NCBI RefSeq assembly: GCF_016906535.1 | Contig: NC_057384.1 | Coordinates: 1,116,001 to 1,180,000, forward strand | Reading direction: 5' to 3' | Length of the DNA: 64,000 nt | Source: Rhizoctonia solani | Taxonomy: Eukaryota; Basidiomycota; Agaricomycetes; Cantharellales; Ceratobasidiaceae | In this document: piece by piece, positions 1 to 11,050 of the stretch | Layout of the letters: each line of letters starts with the position of its first letter | Numbering within the stretch: the first letter of the stretch is position 1 | Program-made: the position numbers and the translations under genes | Notes under the pieces: generated by a model | Told to the model about the DNA's origin: nothing | The model's database searches: none | The model's input: the letters and a program-made list of their open reading frames with translations, nothing else

Positions 1-1135
1 ACACCATCTGGAATATGAGAGAAGGAAAAGGCCACAAAGTAACAGTTACGGACCGGGTCGTCAACTTGAAATTCGTTCATAATCTCATTTGCAGTCCTAA
101 GGGCCATGTTTTGAAGAGGTGAATTGCCCGGAAGTGTGTCGATGATTTCGCGCAGTGTAGTAAAGTCCCAAAACAGGTGCCATGCGTCTTGATTGGGGAC
201 GACGAGGTCCGCCGACGCCAGAGTAAAATACCGATTTTGCTACACAGAACTAGATGTTTAGTAATAGTTCCGACGGCGCCTCAAAATACACACGTCTGGC
301 GGGGCTATTCCACTTATGCCGAACATCCCGTTGCAGCTGCTTTCGATGACAAAGCTGTACTCGCGCTTGGTCTTGTCCAGTATGAATTCGACACGGCGAT
401 CTCCTTCGAAGCCACCGGTGATCCCCTGTAGAGGAACACCGGATGTAGTGAATATCATTGCCTCACATCCAGGGTCAAACTCGACTGGAATACTGTTAGG
501 CAAATTCACAAACATTGCGAATAATCTTACACTGAACACGCTCGTACTTTTCCCACTCTGCTGGAATTTTAACCGTGATTTTCCACCAGTGATTGGTCTA
601 CGCATTTCAGGTCATTCACATTTCACTCTGAGTGATATAAAACCATTCTTACCCCTATATGGCGAATAAAGAGTTAGTTGTGACAAGATATTACATCAAC
701 GTGAGGTAACATACAACTGGGGCCAAATTCCTGCCCTTTCTTTGCCGGCTTGAAGTCTTGCTTCATTGCCTCTTCAAAAGTAGGCTTTGTGCGCCCAGGT
801 GCTGACCATACTTCAAGCTTGACATGGTCAACGTCATCAATACGGTGAGTAAACATGAGAGCCGGTAAGTTGAGAGAAGCAAAGCTGCCATCTATTGGAG
901 TGCCGTTAGTAACCTGCATTAGACACTGCAGGGTAGCTTACCTGTAAACTTTTTGACTCTATCCTTGGTCAGGTTTTTTATCCATTTACTTCCTGAATTG
1001 GCTTGTAAGTTACATACAATGAGTATTGCATACCAACCCACCAACTCCGAAATTCAATTCCGGGTATGAATGCGCGTCCTTTGGTTGGTGTCCATAACCC
1101 ATATGCCCATGATGATGATGATGAGTTCCTCCCAT
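1..1135 (-). CDS. AMS1: Vacuolar alpha-mannosidase (GH38, Ams1-like), 5' part, runs off the left edge
   Basis: Family GH38 enzymes remove alpha-mannose from free oligosaccharides in the fungal vacuole. Read on the minus strand, exons give the typical N-terminal segments in order: KWIKNLTKDRV (about 945-980), LEVWSAPGRTKPTFEEAMKQ (about 770-830), NHWWKITVKIPAEWEKYERV (about 535-600), EFDPGCEAMIF and GITGGFEGDRRVEF (about 385-480), then LASADLVVPNQDAWHLFWDF near 150-225. The catalytic domain lies beyond base 1. The chosen start (1135) gives a protein opening with MGGTHHHHHGH; upstream in-frame ATGs exist. Introns are short (about 40-100 bases) and one uses a GTGTGT donor. Two joins near the 5' end do not keep phase cleanly: before KWIKNL, and at FGPS before NHWW where a Trp is expected. 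A missing base, an assembly error or early decay could explain this. The family call is secure; intactness is not. Confidence 0.85.
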
Positions 1136-1324
1136 GCCGTCGATTCGTTGTGGTTGTATCACAATACCGGGCTGGGGCGTTCGGTCATGTGAGCCGCGGG
1201 GATGGTCCGTGCGGTGGTCTTTGTCCACGTGACGCATCAGCGCTAAACTGCACAACCACTTTCAACAAGTACAACTATAGCATAGTTGATAATTGACCAA
1301 GGAGTCAGGACCAGCAAACCAATC

Positions 1325-2119
1325 ATGTCTAGGAAAACAGGTGGCACAACGTCACTTTCTAACGGGACGCTATCGTGTGTATGTCAACCTCAACATGTCC
1401 GTACAATTAACCATTAGTAACAATTGTAGGCTTCGTTTCATGCAACGTGGGACGACACAAAGAGTTGCGGCTACTACTGCCAAAATAGTCGACGAGGCTG
1501 AATGGGATATTGGGCCGGTAGCACGGGCCGCATGGGGTGTCACATCCAATACGAACCAGAACTCAACCACTGAATCTTCGTGCGTAAATTTTTGATCGCA
1601 TTTACTACCTCTAAGTTTGCCTTACGTGTTAGCATCCACGTAACTCAAGACGACTCCTATCTTCCTTTCGTATTCGAACATGACACACCGGATGCTACGG
1701 AGCACCAGCCTTTGAGGAATGAATCAGAAGTAGAGCCCGGGCGAAGGCGAATCTTTCGCCATGGCACCGAAGTAAAGCAGGATGAGGCTCCCCCTGTAGA
1801 GGCCGTGGACCCAAGTAGTGAACCTGCAAAACCTAGAACGAATACTGAGAGCAACGCAAAAGACAGCGGCTCCCTGAAAGCATTCAACCCTCAACCAAAG
1901 TTTATTTCTGGGTCGAGAGCTCCCTTGAATGATGATCAGGTCGCTAACAAAGCAGGAATGCGCCGTCACCGACTTGAAGGTCTCCTTAAGCGGTCGGACT
2001 TATCGTCTTCCGGCTTCCTGAAACCCGCAGGCGTATCATCAGCTTCAAGTACCAGCACGAAACGAGCACGCGAAGACAACATAGCTCCGTTGCGCGGGAA
2101 AGTGAAGAGGTCCAAATAG
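1325..2119 (+). CDS. Mpp6-like nuclear exosome cofactor
   Basis: Mpp6 proteins are small basic RNA-binding cofactors that link the Rrp6/Mtr4 nuclear exosome to RNA. Proposed exons are 1325-1374, 1430-1583 and 1616-2119, 708 bases in all, giving 235 residues in phase. The first intron has a GTGTGT donor; the second is only 32 bases. The N-terminus carries the family signature: a Ser/Thr/Gly-rich start, SNGTLSLRFMQR, then DEAEWDIG and ARAAWG. A hydrophobic SYLPFVF motif follows, then a polar tail ending in basic KRAR and KVKRSK motifs that look like a nuclear localisation signal. The gene is divergent from the mannosidase, with about 190 bases between starts. The call rests on the short N-terminal motif and the basic character, not on a full-length alignment. 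The second half is not recognisable beyond low complexity. Confidence 0.62.
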
Positions 2120-5100
2120 ACTCAGTCCCCACTTGGATAAACCGATTCGGTAATTTCGTTAAAGAAAGCCTTCCTATATTCCTTCACTGGTGATTTACAT
2201 TCAGTTCCTTATTATGATAATAACCCCGTACCGTAACTTGTACCAGATACGAGCTATGACAACACTGAATATATACATATCCACCTGAATCCACTTTAGT
2301 TCATCGCGTGTATAGTTTGATCCAGTTACAATATGCTTGATATTACGGGTCTTCCTAGCCCATCATTCTATATGCGCCTGATTAGGGTAGTAACTCACAT
2401 TTCAGCTCCTGGGCACCCGACCATAATCGCCCAATCGCTGATAATGACGACATAATTTAGTACCTCGAATTGATATTGGGATGCACCAAATAGGGTCGTC
2501 GCTACTACGCATGTTTCGTTATTCTTGGACGTTTACAGAAACAAAGGAAAACTGTACTGTCGCCACTCCGCTCAATTTTGCGCCTATTTCACTAATTTTG
2601 TAACACTGAGGAATTACATCAATCCTCCCTGATTCATTAATCAGAGGCGCATATTATATTTTACTTCTGCAGGCACTTCTTAACTCGTTTGTTTACCCAG
2701 GTTTATCGTTTTTCCAAAGCTTAATGTTATTCGTTTGGCAGAAAGTATATCGGCTTACCCATGGTCTCATCATCAGTCTGCTGAGCCACTCAACCTTCAT
2801 GGGAAATTTGAGTATTGACATCAATTGACGTATGTATGAAAGGCAGGCAGGCCACAGGCTGACAATGAACCTAAATCCAAGAATACTACGAATTGAATGT
2901 CAGTGGCATGTACCGAATATTTGATATAGGACCAGTTCTTAATGTAAGTAAGTTCTTTGGATGTTACCGGTTCGAGCCCCCTGACACATTAATCGCGTTC
3001 TTTCGGACAGCTCCGCGAACCAAATATGTTATTTAGCGAATATGATATATGCTCATACAGGAACTTGATGGTTATCTAGCTAACACACTTTGTGTGCAGT
3101 ACCTCACTCGAATCGCCATGTATAGCTGCATCACCCTTTTGGGATTCTCTTCATATATATATCGATTACCGAGGCTCAGACACCTCCGCTCATACGCAGT
3201 TTAATGATCAAGCGCTTGATTCAGGAGCTTTTACTCAATAATCACCATTCACGTTGCCAACGAGAATTGCCGCACGTCACCGAGACCTATACATCCAAAC
3301 ATGTCGCCTGGACGGATTCGTAGCAGGAACGTGCCTTGGAGCCCATGTGGCGAGATTAGGCTCAAAGTTTCATCCTTTTGCGGATACACGTACCTCTTAA
3401 AATCGCTCACGTGTAGTAGATACACCTTTATCTGTCTCGCGGTAAATGCTTAAGCTTCTTTGATGTATTAGCAATCCATCATATATCAGTTAACTAAACT
3501 TAACAAATCGGGTAACAAACTATTATTCACCTTAGCCTGATGATGGTCGTCAGAGTTGTACCTGGGCCAAGTGTTTCTTCTCCTCAATAGCTTACATGGA
3601 AAGTATAAACCTACTTTGTCCATGGATGAACGATTTCAACATGGAAGAAGGCAATCCGCCATCGTACTGCTTCAGAACTGATGGAGTTGCCCAGCTGGTA
3701 ACGTGCGCGACCTGCGTTGTATGTGCCATTAGCTACCGTGTGGTAATCTAGGTGTCGCCTCTCGTAAACTTCGGAGGCTGATTCTTCAATTGAGCCACGA
3801 TTCGACATTTCATTGATAGGCGGGGCGGTTACTTGACTTAGGATGTTGGCGTCGTATAATATGAAGTTCTAATTCTTGGGGACTCTTGGTTCCAGGAAGG
3901 GCGATTTTCCCTCAAGATTCTTGTCCAAGTAGTATTTTGAGTGAGGTGTGTCGCCCGGGGCTCCACGTTATGAGCTGCCAATGCCATAGGCGCAGCACTC
4001 GCATGGAATTACCAGTAGTGTCTATCTTCTATTATTGATCACTTAGCCGACTTCCGGGAATATGGCCTGATGAAATTGACGGTGGAAGTAGTGTCGTTGC
4101 TGTCAGCCATTGTCCGGACTTGCCAGCGTTACACCGAGGGACTGTTGGCCAAGGGATCGTAAGATGGGCACTACATGGATTGGTGACATTGGTCTCGTAA
4201 CTCGATTGACTAATCTGAGCCGGTAGGTAAATTTAGGTATTCAGCGTGGGTTCCGATCGCACTTCGGTCATTGCAATACAGTGTAACCCACTTGGAGGAC
4301 GCGGAAAGATACTTATCGGAGACGGCTAGGATGGCTAATTCACAGCAAGATTGTCATAGTCGGGGTCATAGCTGCCGTTCATCTGGCTTTGGTCGCGCGG
4401 CTAAGCCTCCGCCCAGGCACTGAGCCCCCATTGCCGCGCAATTCAGAGCATCGTTAGTCAGGTAAATGACGAGATTTCGAGAGCCGTTTCAGCCGTTGCG
4501 TCTCTCCTACTCACTTTGGGCAAAAACTGCTGGAACGCATGTCCGGTATTCGGTCGGAATCAAACAAGTGAGTGAGTGGGTGAGTGGACGAGAACTCGTG
4601 TCTTGATTACTTCCCACCATTGTAGCCCTTGTTCCACGACACTGAGAATAACCATTTGGGTATACCTCGGGTGTATGCTGTAAATAACTATGGACACTAT
4701 GTGTTCTGAAGAGAAGCTCAGTGAATTTTGCATAGGTGGGCCCGGAAAAGGTCTCTGCCGGTCTCCAGGTCTGTAGTTTAGGGATGAGTAACAGAAGTCA
4801 AGGTAAGTCATCCATACAAATCGACGCTGCCAAAACACCTCTTAGCAATAAATGGTTTTATAATTTTCACATATTAAAAAACTTTCTTGAAACAATCAAA
4901 GAAGGTTAACCAAGGCCATGAGGGCTGAATATCGGATGTTAAAGATAGTTTAAAGGTCCTTATATGAGCATTATTGGTAAAAGCGACACGACACTGAAGG
5001 GGTGAGAGCGACTGGAACTTCCGTAAGCCAACGATCACATGTATAGAAGAAGAACTGAAAACACATTCGTGGGTGCACCAACGAGGAAATTCTTGCGGAA

Positions 5101-5417
5101 CCAAAGGGGAGTACAAGGGCGATTATGCAGCGATAGTTCGTGTGCAGGATACGTGAGCATTTTTAGACGTGGCTTCGTTCGGCATAGCATTGGCAAAATG
5201 AGTCTAAACATGAAAGGCCAGACCACCATGCCCACAGTTTTACCTCGATCAGCTCCTAGAAGTGAGTTTAAGTGGCTTCACCAGGGTTCAGTTCCGAGAG
5301 CAACTCTGGCGCCAGCGCCAAGCACTGGGTCCGGGTAGGACCATCTCACGTGGTATGGGCGCTTAGACGATTTGCAGCAGGGTCGGCGACGACCACTCTC
5401 TAATATTAGAATTTCGG
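2120..5417. other. Gene-poor stretch, no supported gene
   Basis: I see no exon chain, repeat array or RNA gene in this stretch of about 3.3 kb. Open frames are short and do not resemble known families. A tRNA B-box-like string (GGTTCGAGCCCC, near 2968) is present, but the flanking bases do not fold into a T arm. The last few hundred bases should hold the promoter of the kinase gene. Confidence 0.5.
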
Positions 5418-8400
5418 ATGGGCCGTACAAGTTGGAGAGAACGCTGGTCAACTCTCCGTAAGATCCTAGTCAAACCATCGACACTTTCAGCACGATCTGG
5501 AGACGAAGATGATGTTATTGGCGCTCAACTTGATATAGGCGGTCATTCGCGAGGTAGGCCCTGGTTTGGTCAATGCAATTCGGGTTTGTTTATATATATC
5601 GTAAAAGATGTCGCAGATGCAAGATTCGGTGATAAAGATCTAGTGTCACAAGGTGGACTTCCTGGAGGCCAGTTTGGTGAGGTAGGCTCCCTTCCTTTCC
5701 AGTATCCCGACCTTGCTTGCACAAAGTCGAATTCGATTATACTATAAACAACAGCCTTACTAACTCTGATGTGTTCGCCTTGAATTAGATCGACGTCGCA
5801 TTGTGTCGTTTGGATAACTCCCTTTATGTTCGAAAAGCACAACCCAGAAGACAAGCACTCCAGGCAACCCGGGAACGCGATGTCCTGCTCCGTGCACGAC
5901 GCACTGGTAGCGTATGGTCACCTCATCTTCTCTGTGCTTTCAAAGAGGGGGTGGGATGTGGATATCCCTCTGGCGAAGGACCATTGACTTATACGCTCGT
6001 TATGTCGTACGTTCCTGGCGGCACGCTCGAGGATGTTCTGGAAAGTTGTACCGTCGGAGGGTTGGCGGAAGCGGATGTACGTTGGTGGTTCTCTCAAGCA
6101 GTTTGTGCTATTGGCTGGCTCCATGAACAAGGCTGGGCGCACAGGTGTGTTCCACCTTCAGTTCAACCCATGAAGGGCATCTTACGCTTGAAACGCGAAC
6201 AGGGACATAAAACCTTCAAACCTGGCTATCACTTCGACTAAGCATCTCCAGTTACTTGACTTTGGATGTGCTGCTCCACTTTCTCCATCTACCTCTCCAA
6301 AGTCTGGGTTTCCTCCCCACCGTGTCCTTCCTTACGACGATTGTTTGGTCCCTTGTGGTACATGTGACTACCTCTCCCCAGAAATTCTGATATGGCACGA
6401 GGACGCATTGGCGCGAGTCCGTAAAGGGTACGAAGACGACGAAGAGGAAGAAGAGGAAGACAGCTGGGCACAAGATTTTACGGAAGATGTTAGAAGTAGG
6501 GTGATGGACAAACTAAAACGTAGCGTCAATAGTCGCGATGACTCGTCTGAAATTCAGGAGGATACGGCCGGAGACGGATTGGTGGAGTCTTGGAGCAATG
6601 ATTTACGAACTCGCGTATGGTGAGGCTCCCTTCTTTGCTCCAGATGTGGCGACAACCTACAAGAAAGTTTTGGCCCACAAGGTGACTATAAAGGGGCGAT
6701 TTTAAGGCCGTTTTTATTGAACTTTGAACAGAAAAATCTCAAGTTTTCGACAGGCGTGGTGTCGAATGGACTGGAACTTGTACTAGGCAGGTTTGTCTAG
6801 CCCTACACCATCTGGGCGCAACATTGAACTTTTACCCAACTTGGACTCACGGATCTCAACACAGGCTTTTAACCGATGCCGAACAAAGACTCGGGAGGCA
6901 ATCCACTAAAGATATTCGAGATCACGTGTACTTCAAGGACGTAGACTGGGAGAATCTGCATACGCGTGAGTTTATAATTTAGTGCCTTGAAGTTGCAACT
7001 GATTGCATATACTCGCAATGGTATTATCAAGTCCACCTCCCGCTGGCCTAGTAACCCCTCAATTTACATACGCGCCCCCAGTTCTGGATCAATCAACTGA
7101 CGATGCGACTCAAGAGCAAGGCGGATTTGCTTTCTCTGCGTTCTTTCAAAGCACGGTAGATGAGAGCAACATGGGTTTACCAGGGCTGATATGACTGGTG
7201 GCCCAGTGGCAAATACTCAAGGAGCGGGTGGAAGCAGGCGAGGGACTATCAATGACAGCCGAAGGCTAACGCTACGACCGGGAACCAAAGCGGACGAAGA
7301 CGAAGACTCTGGAGAGGACCTAGGCAGCTTTAGTTGGGGTCCTCCAGCCGATGCATTCGACCACGAAGAGAACACGATTGAACCCGGCGATGTAGCAGAA
7401 GATGTTGGGGGCTTATGGCGGGCACTCCGTTCCGGCTCAAAGTTCCCGCAACACCATTCAACAAGCCCACGCCATTCCGACAACCATTGTTCGGTCTTCC
7501 TTCGGCCACGCCTTTGCGCCAAACCTCTGCTACTCCCTTCCGGAAGCCTTTGACTACCCCCTTCCAACACAAAAACCCAGCGGTTACCCCATTCAGGCAG
7601 GGGTCTGCTACACCTTTCCATCCCAACGCGGGCTCGCATAAACAAGTCGCCGCCACCCCGTTTCGCCAACCTGCTGCCACGCCCTTTCGCCAACCCATGC
7701 AAGGACCGGATCAAACCTACCGAAGCTCCGCGCACCTCTTCAAGACCCCTGTTCGACCGGGCATACTTCCGTACAACTCTGGTACAGCTGGACTCAGCAC
7801 TGGGAATGGGGCAGGAAGCGAAACAGCCCCTGGCACTGGGACCGCTCGTCGGACTCGAGCAGTTACCGAGGCCGAGGCGCTTCGACAAGTGCTCGAATCC
7901 GCGAGGAAGAGGGTCTATCTTGGGAGCGAAGACAGCAAGGGCACACAATCTATTCTCGAAGCGAGCGGCAGGAGCCTTTACGCTCAAGACGAAACGCAGA
8001 ATCTTCCTTCGCGAAGTAACCTAGACCCCAGCTCTATTTACGAAGACCAAAGCGAAAGCCGGTCTTCCAGGATGGTCAGGCCGGCCCTATACCCTATCAT
8101 GATTCCCATGCCGGATACGTCCATGAGCTCGTCGGATGGCGCTGCTGGACCGATAAGCCCTAGCCCTAGTCCCCGGCCGGGAAGTGCACTGTCCCGACGT
8201 TCAACGACTCCGAGCGCGTTGTTGTCGTTGGGCGGCATAACACCTAGCGCTATGTATAGTCGGTCGGGTTCAAAGCTAAGCTTTCGTGCCAATACCCCCA
8301 CGTGGGGGCAGGGACTAAGGCGAGACGAGAGCGAGGAAGACATATTAGACGAAAAGGAACGAAGGGAACTGGATCGAGAACGGAGGGAGAGGGCCGAGAA

Positions 8401-9312
8401 ACACCGGAGATCCATCCTGGATAAAGAGCGGGAACGGTCGAGGAGGGAAGAACTGGCAAGACTGGAGCGTCAAAAAGAGAAGGGAAAAGGACGCGAGGAG
8501 GACCCACAGGAACAGAAAGCCAACGACGAGTCTGGGAGACAGCTAAAGCGGCAATCAAGTCGGATAGGAAGAACGTCAGAACTTCAGAGCGAGGATTTGG
8601 AGGCTAAAAGCTCCCGGCCATCCAGCCTGGAAAGACCTCAAACAGCCGACAGATCAGATTTGGAACGACAGGCCCAGGCCAAACTCGAGCATGAGCGTCA
8701 ACGACTTGAGAAGAAAAAGGAAGCGCGCAGGAGGGAGGAATCCCTGAAACACGACCAGCAAGTGGAGGCTGCTCGCGCACACGAACTTGCACTGGCCGAA
8801 CAGATGGCCCGACAAGATAATGCGAAGCGACCGCATGGATCTCACCAACGTGTGCACTCGTACGGGGGACAAGAGACACCCGCCATTCGCGTCGATCCAA
8901 GCGAGGCTCAGCCCAAACAGGCGCGTCAGCCCAAAACTACCGGGCCCACCCAGCTCGGTCCACCTATTGACTGATGAGTCGCAGACGAGTAAAGAGCGTC
9001 GATCTGATTTTGGATAGCACCAAGACAACTCAGGAACCACAGCCAAGTTCAAAAGAGCGTGCGCAAAAGGGGGGAGGTTCAGAGCCTGAAGGATCCGGAT
9101 CCGGAGCGCAGAGGCTAGTCCCGTCGGTACGAGCCAGGACCCGATCGCACGAACCGCTCAGGTCTTCGTCCGCCGTCGAGGGATCGCGACCAGCGTCACG
9201 ACTTACGCTGCAAAGTGTTTCCGAGCGCCAACAAGTCCTAACCCAGGACTTGGACGCGCTGCAGGAACGGATCAACGAAGCCCTGCGTATGTTCCAGTCT
9301 GGACAGAGCTAG
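5418..9312 (+). CDS. AGC-type (DMPK/ROCK-like) Ser/Thr protein kinase with long low-complexity tail
   Basis: This is a basidiomycete-type AGC kinase. Early exons are clear: 5418-5553, 5608-5681, 5789-6144 and from 6203. They give GGLPGGQFGEIDVALCRLD (glycine-loop region), ALQATRERDVLLRAR, LVMSYVPGGTLEDVLE, then HRDIKPSN with an intron inside HRD, and LLDFGCAAP. The activation segment reads CLVPCGTCDYLSPEIL, so catalytic Asp, Asn and DFG are all present. An acidic insert follows, then DWWSLGAMIYELAYGEAPFF, LLTDAEQRLGRQSTKDIRDH and an AGC-tail-like PQFTYAPP. The tail has repeated TPFRQP units (about 7440-7720), a charged coiled coil rich in Arg/Glu/Lys (about 8330-8800) and a short C-terminal coiled coil (about 9215-9300). 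Single-base frame breaks occur near 6558-6575, 7192 and 7408. The join near 8860-8985 may be a 125-base intron; otherwise the protein stops at 8974. Closest family inferred: DMPK/ROCK-like AGC. Substrate unknown. Confidence 0.82.
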
Positions 9313-11050
9313 ATTGTCATTGCCCCCATAAGCTTTCTCACTTGCTTTTTTGTCTTTTACCCATTTGTGTTTTAGTTTGCATATATTTATCGATCTCTAT
9401 CATCATCGAATTCGTCGTTGGATTCTTGGGGATCGTATATACCTTGAAACTGTCTCTAGACGTCCAAACTGGGACATTATAAATCCTATATCCCTAGAGA
9501 GATGTTTTGATACTTGTTTAGCATAAAAGGTCGCGAAGGGTTCTCGTGTGCTGTCCCTAAGTAGCAAGTAATTCATGTGCAAACTGACGGAAGACGGTAC
9601 TGGCTTTGATAGTCGGTGTGTATTAAACTTTGGTCTTTCTGGAGCGCATATATCCCACATGACCATCTTTGTAGTAACGCGTTTCCATTAATGAGTTGCA
9701 GGGCCCAGGTATACCAATTAACACCTTATTGTGAGCGACAGGTTCTCTTTCTGTCGGGTCGCAAATTTAAGGCGTCGAGATCGAATAAAAAGATCCGCTC
9801 TGGTTGTAAAGAAGTGCCGATAAGAAGTGAATTGACTTGGCAAGTAAAAGTCATACGGCAATATATAAGATGAGAACCAAGTACGTCGAATTGTCTCTCA
9901 CTGCGTACGCTCTCTCGCTCTATATGCTCATAATAGACAACAGACTCGAGCATAGAGTTGATACTGCGGAAGAACAGGATAATCAAGGTGTAAGAAAACG
10001 AAACGGCATGTGCATATTGCACAGCATGGGTCAAAGACTTTAGCCTACAATATTTTAGAACTTATCCCCACATTTGGTCAAAGGTATATTATGGTGGTGT
10101 GTTGCATTATATGATGTAGAGAGCGGGGGGGGGGAGATAAATGATAACACAAGGAATGTTACTACATTACTTCTCGCCAATGCAATTCTCTGTATACCGA
10201 AACCTTTGTCGTAGTTTTGAAGGTCTCCCGAAATTCGGTAGAGCTCTCCTGGCTAGAGTTTTTTGTTACCTGAATTCGTTTGAGTTCTTCGTGAGCACAA
10301 GTCATCGGATAGGTTGGGTGATCTATGTTGTGAGCACAAGTCATTGGGTAGGTTGGGATGAGCCTGTGCGGGAGCTGTCAACCCCACTCCCAGGGTGTTG
10401 ATTTTGTCATACCTTTGGCAGACCACCGCGAAAGACAAGTGTATAAAATCGATCTTTCGGTTCATCCCAGAAGATATTGACTGAAAATAGATTCGATATG
10501 GTGAAATCTGACTAGTGGGTCCCCCTTGACCAACATTGGAAGCCAAAGACGCGTGGTTTTCTAAAATCAAGAAATGTTGATAATATTCCCGCCTTCAATT
10601 CTTGTATCGTGAGAGCTCGAGCTGATGGCTGCGCGAATAACGGTATATTACGGTACTCCACGAGCAACGAGCCCGGATCCGAATTGAAATTACAAAGTCA
10701 AAGTGTCAGCATTGTGCCAAAAGTTTGCAGGATGATGATTCCGGCATGAAGGTGGTCCAAATTTATAGCTGAAGCGAACTAGATTCTAGCCGAGTGTAAT
10801 GGCCTAGATTCATTTATAACTGCTTCACGAATGCCACTGTGACTGCGCAGTCGCACAAGCGCCGAGCGTTTACGGTTCGAGACTGCCGACGCCGAATGAC
10901 ATCATAGAAAATGACATCATGATGCATAAAGTACGCATATGTGCTTGGACGCATCATTCGACCCCACCCTATAGCTAGGGCGGTAGATAAGGAGGAGAGG
11001 CATCGATCACCCGGGCACATACACCCCACTAGTACCTGTTCACCCACACA
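9313..11050. other. Intergenic stretch, no supported gene
   Basis: About 1.7 kb between two plus-strand genes. I found no coding chain. It holds a G run near 10127-10136 and a two-copy direct repeat (listed separately). The final hundred bases form the leader of the next gene. Confidence 0.5.
10291..10357 (+). repeat. Two-copy direct repeat, 28-base unit, 39-base period
   Basis: Copies at 10291-10318 and 10330-10357 share GTGAGCACAAGTCAT and TAGGTTGGG and differ at two positions. They are separated by 11 bases. No function is apparent. Confidence 0.75.

Noticed and set aside
2960..2985. tRNA-like B box (GGTTCGAGCCCC), with a similar string near 46310
   Set aside because: Flanking bases do not form a T stem, and no matching acceptor or anticodon arms are present.
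7217..7987. 256-codon open frame on the minus strand
   Set aside because: It lies opposite the repeated TPFRQP coding region of the kinase and shows only repeat-derived composition; it is a shadow of that gene.
8972..8976. TGATG stop-start overlap in the kinase tail, suggesting coupled reinitiation
   Set aside because: Such coupling is not expected in a fungal nuclear gene. A 125-base intron (8860-8984) keeps phase, or the first stop is the true end.
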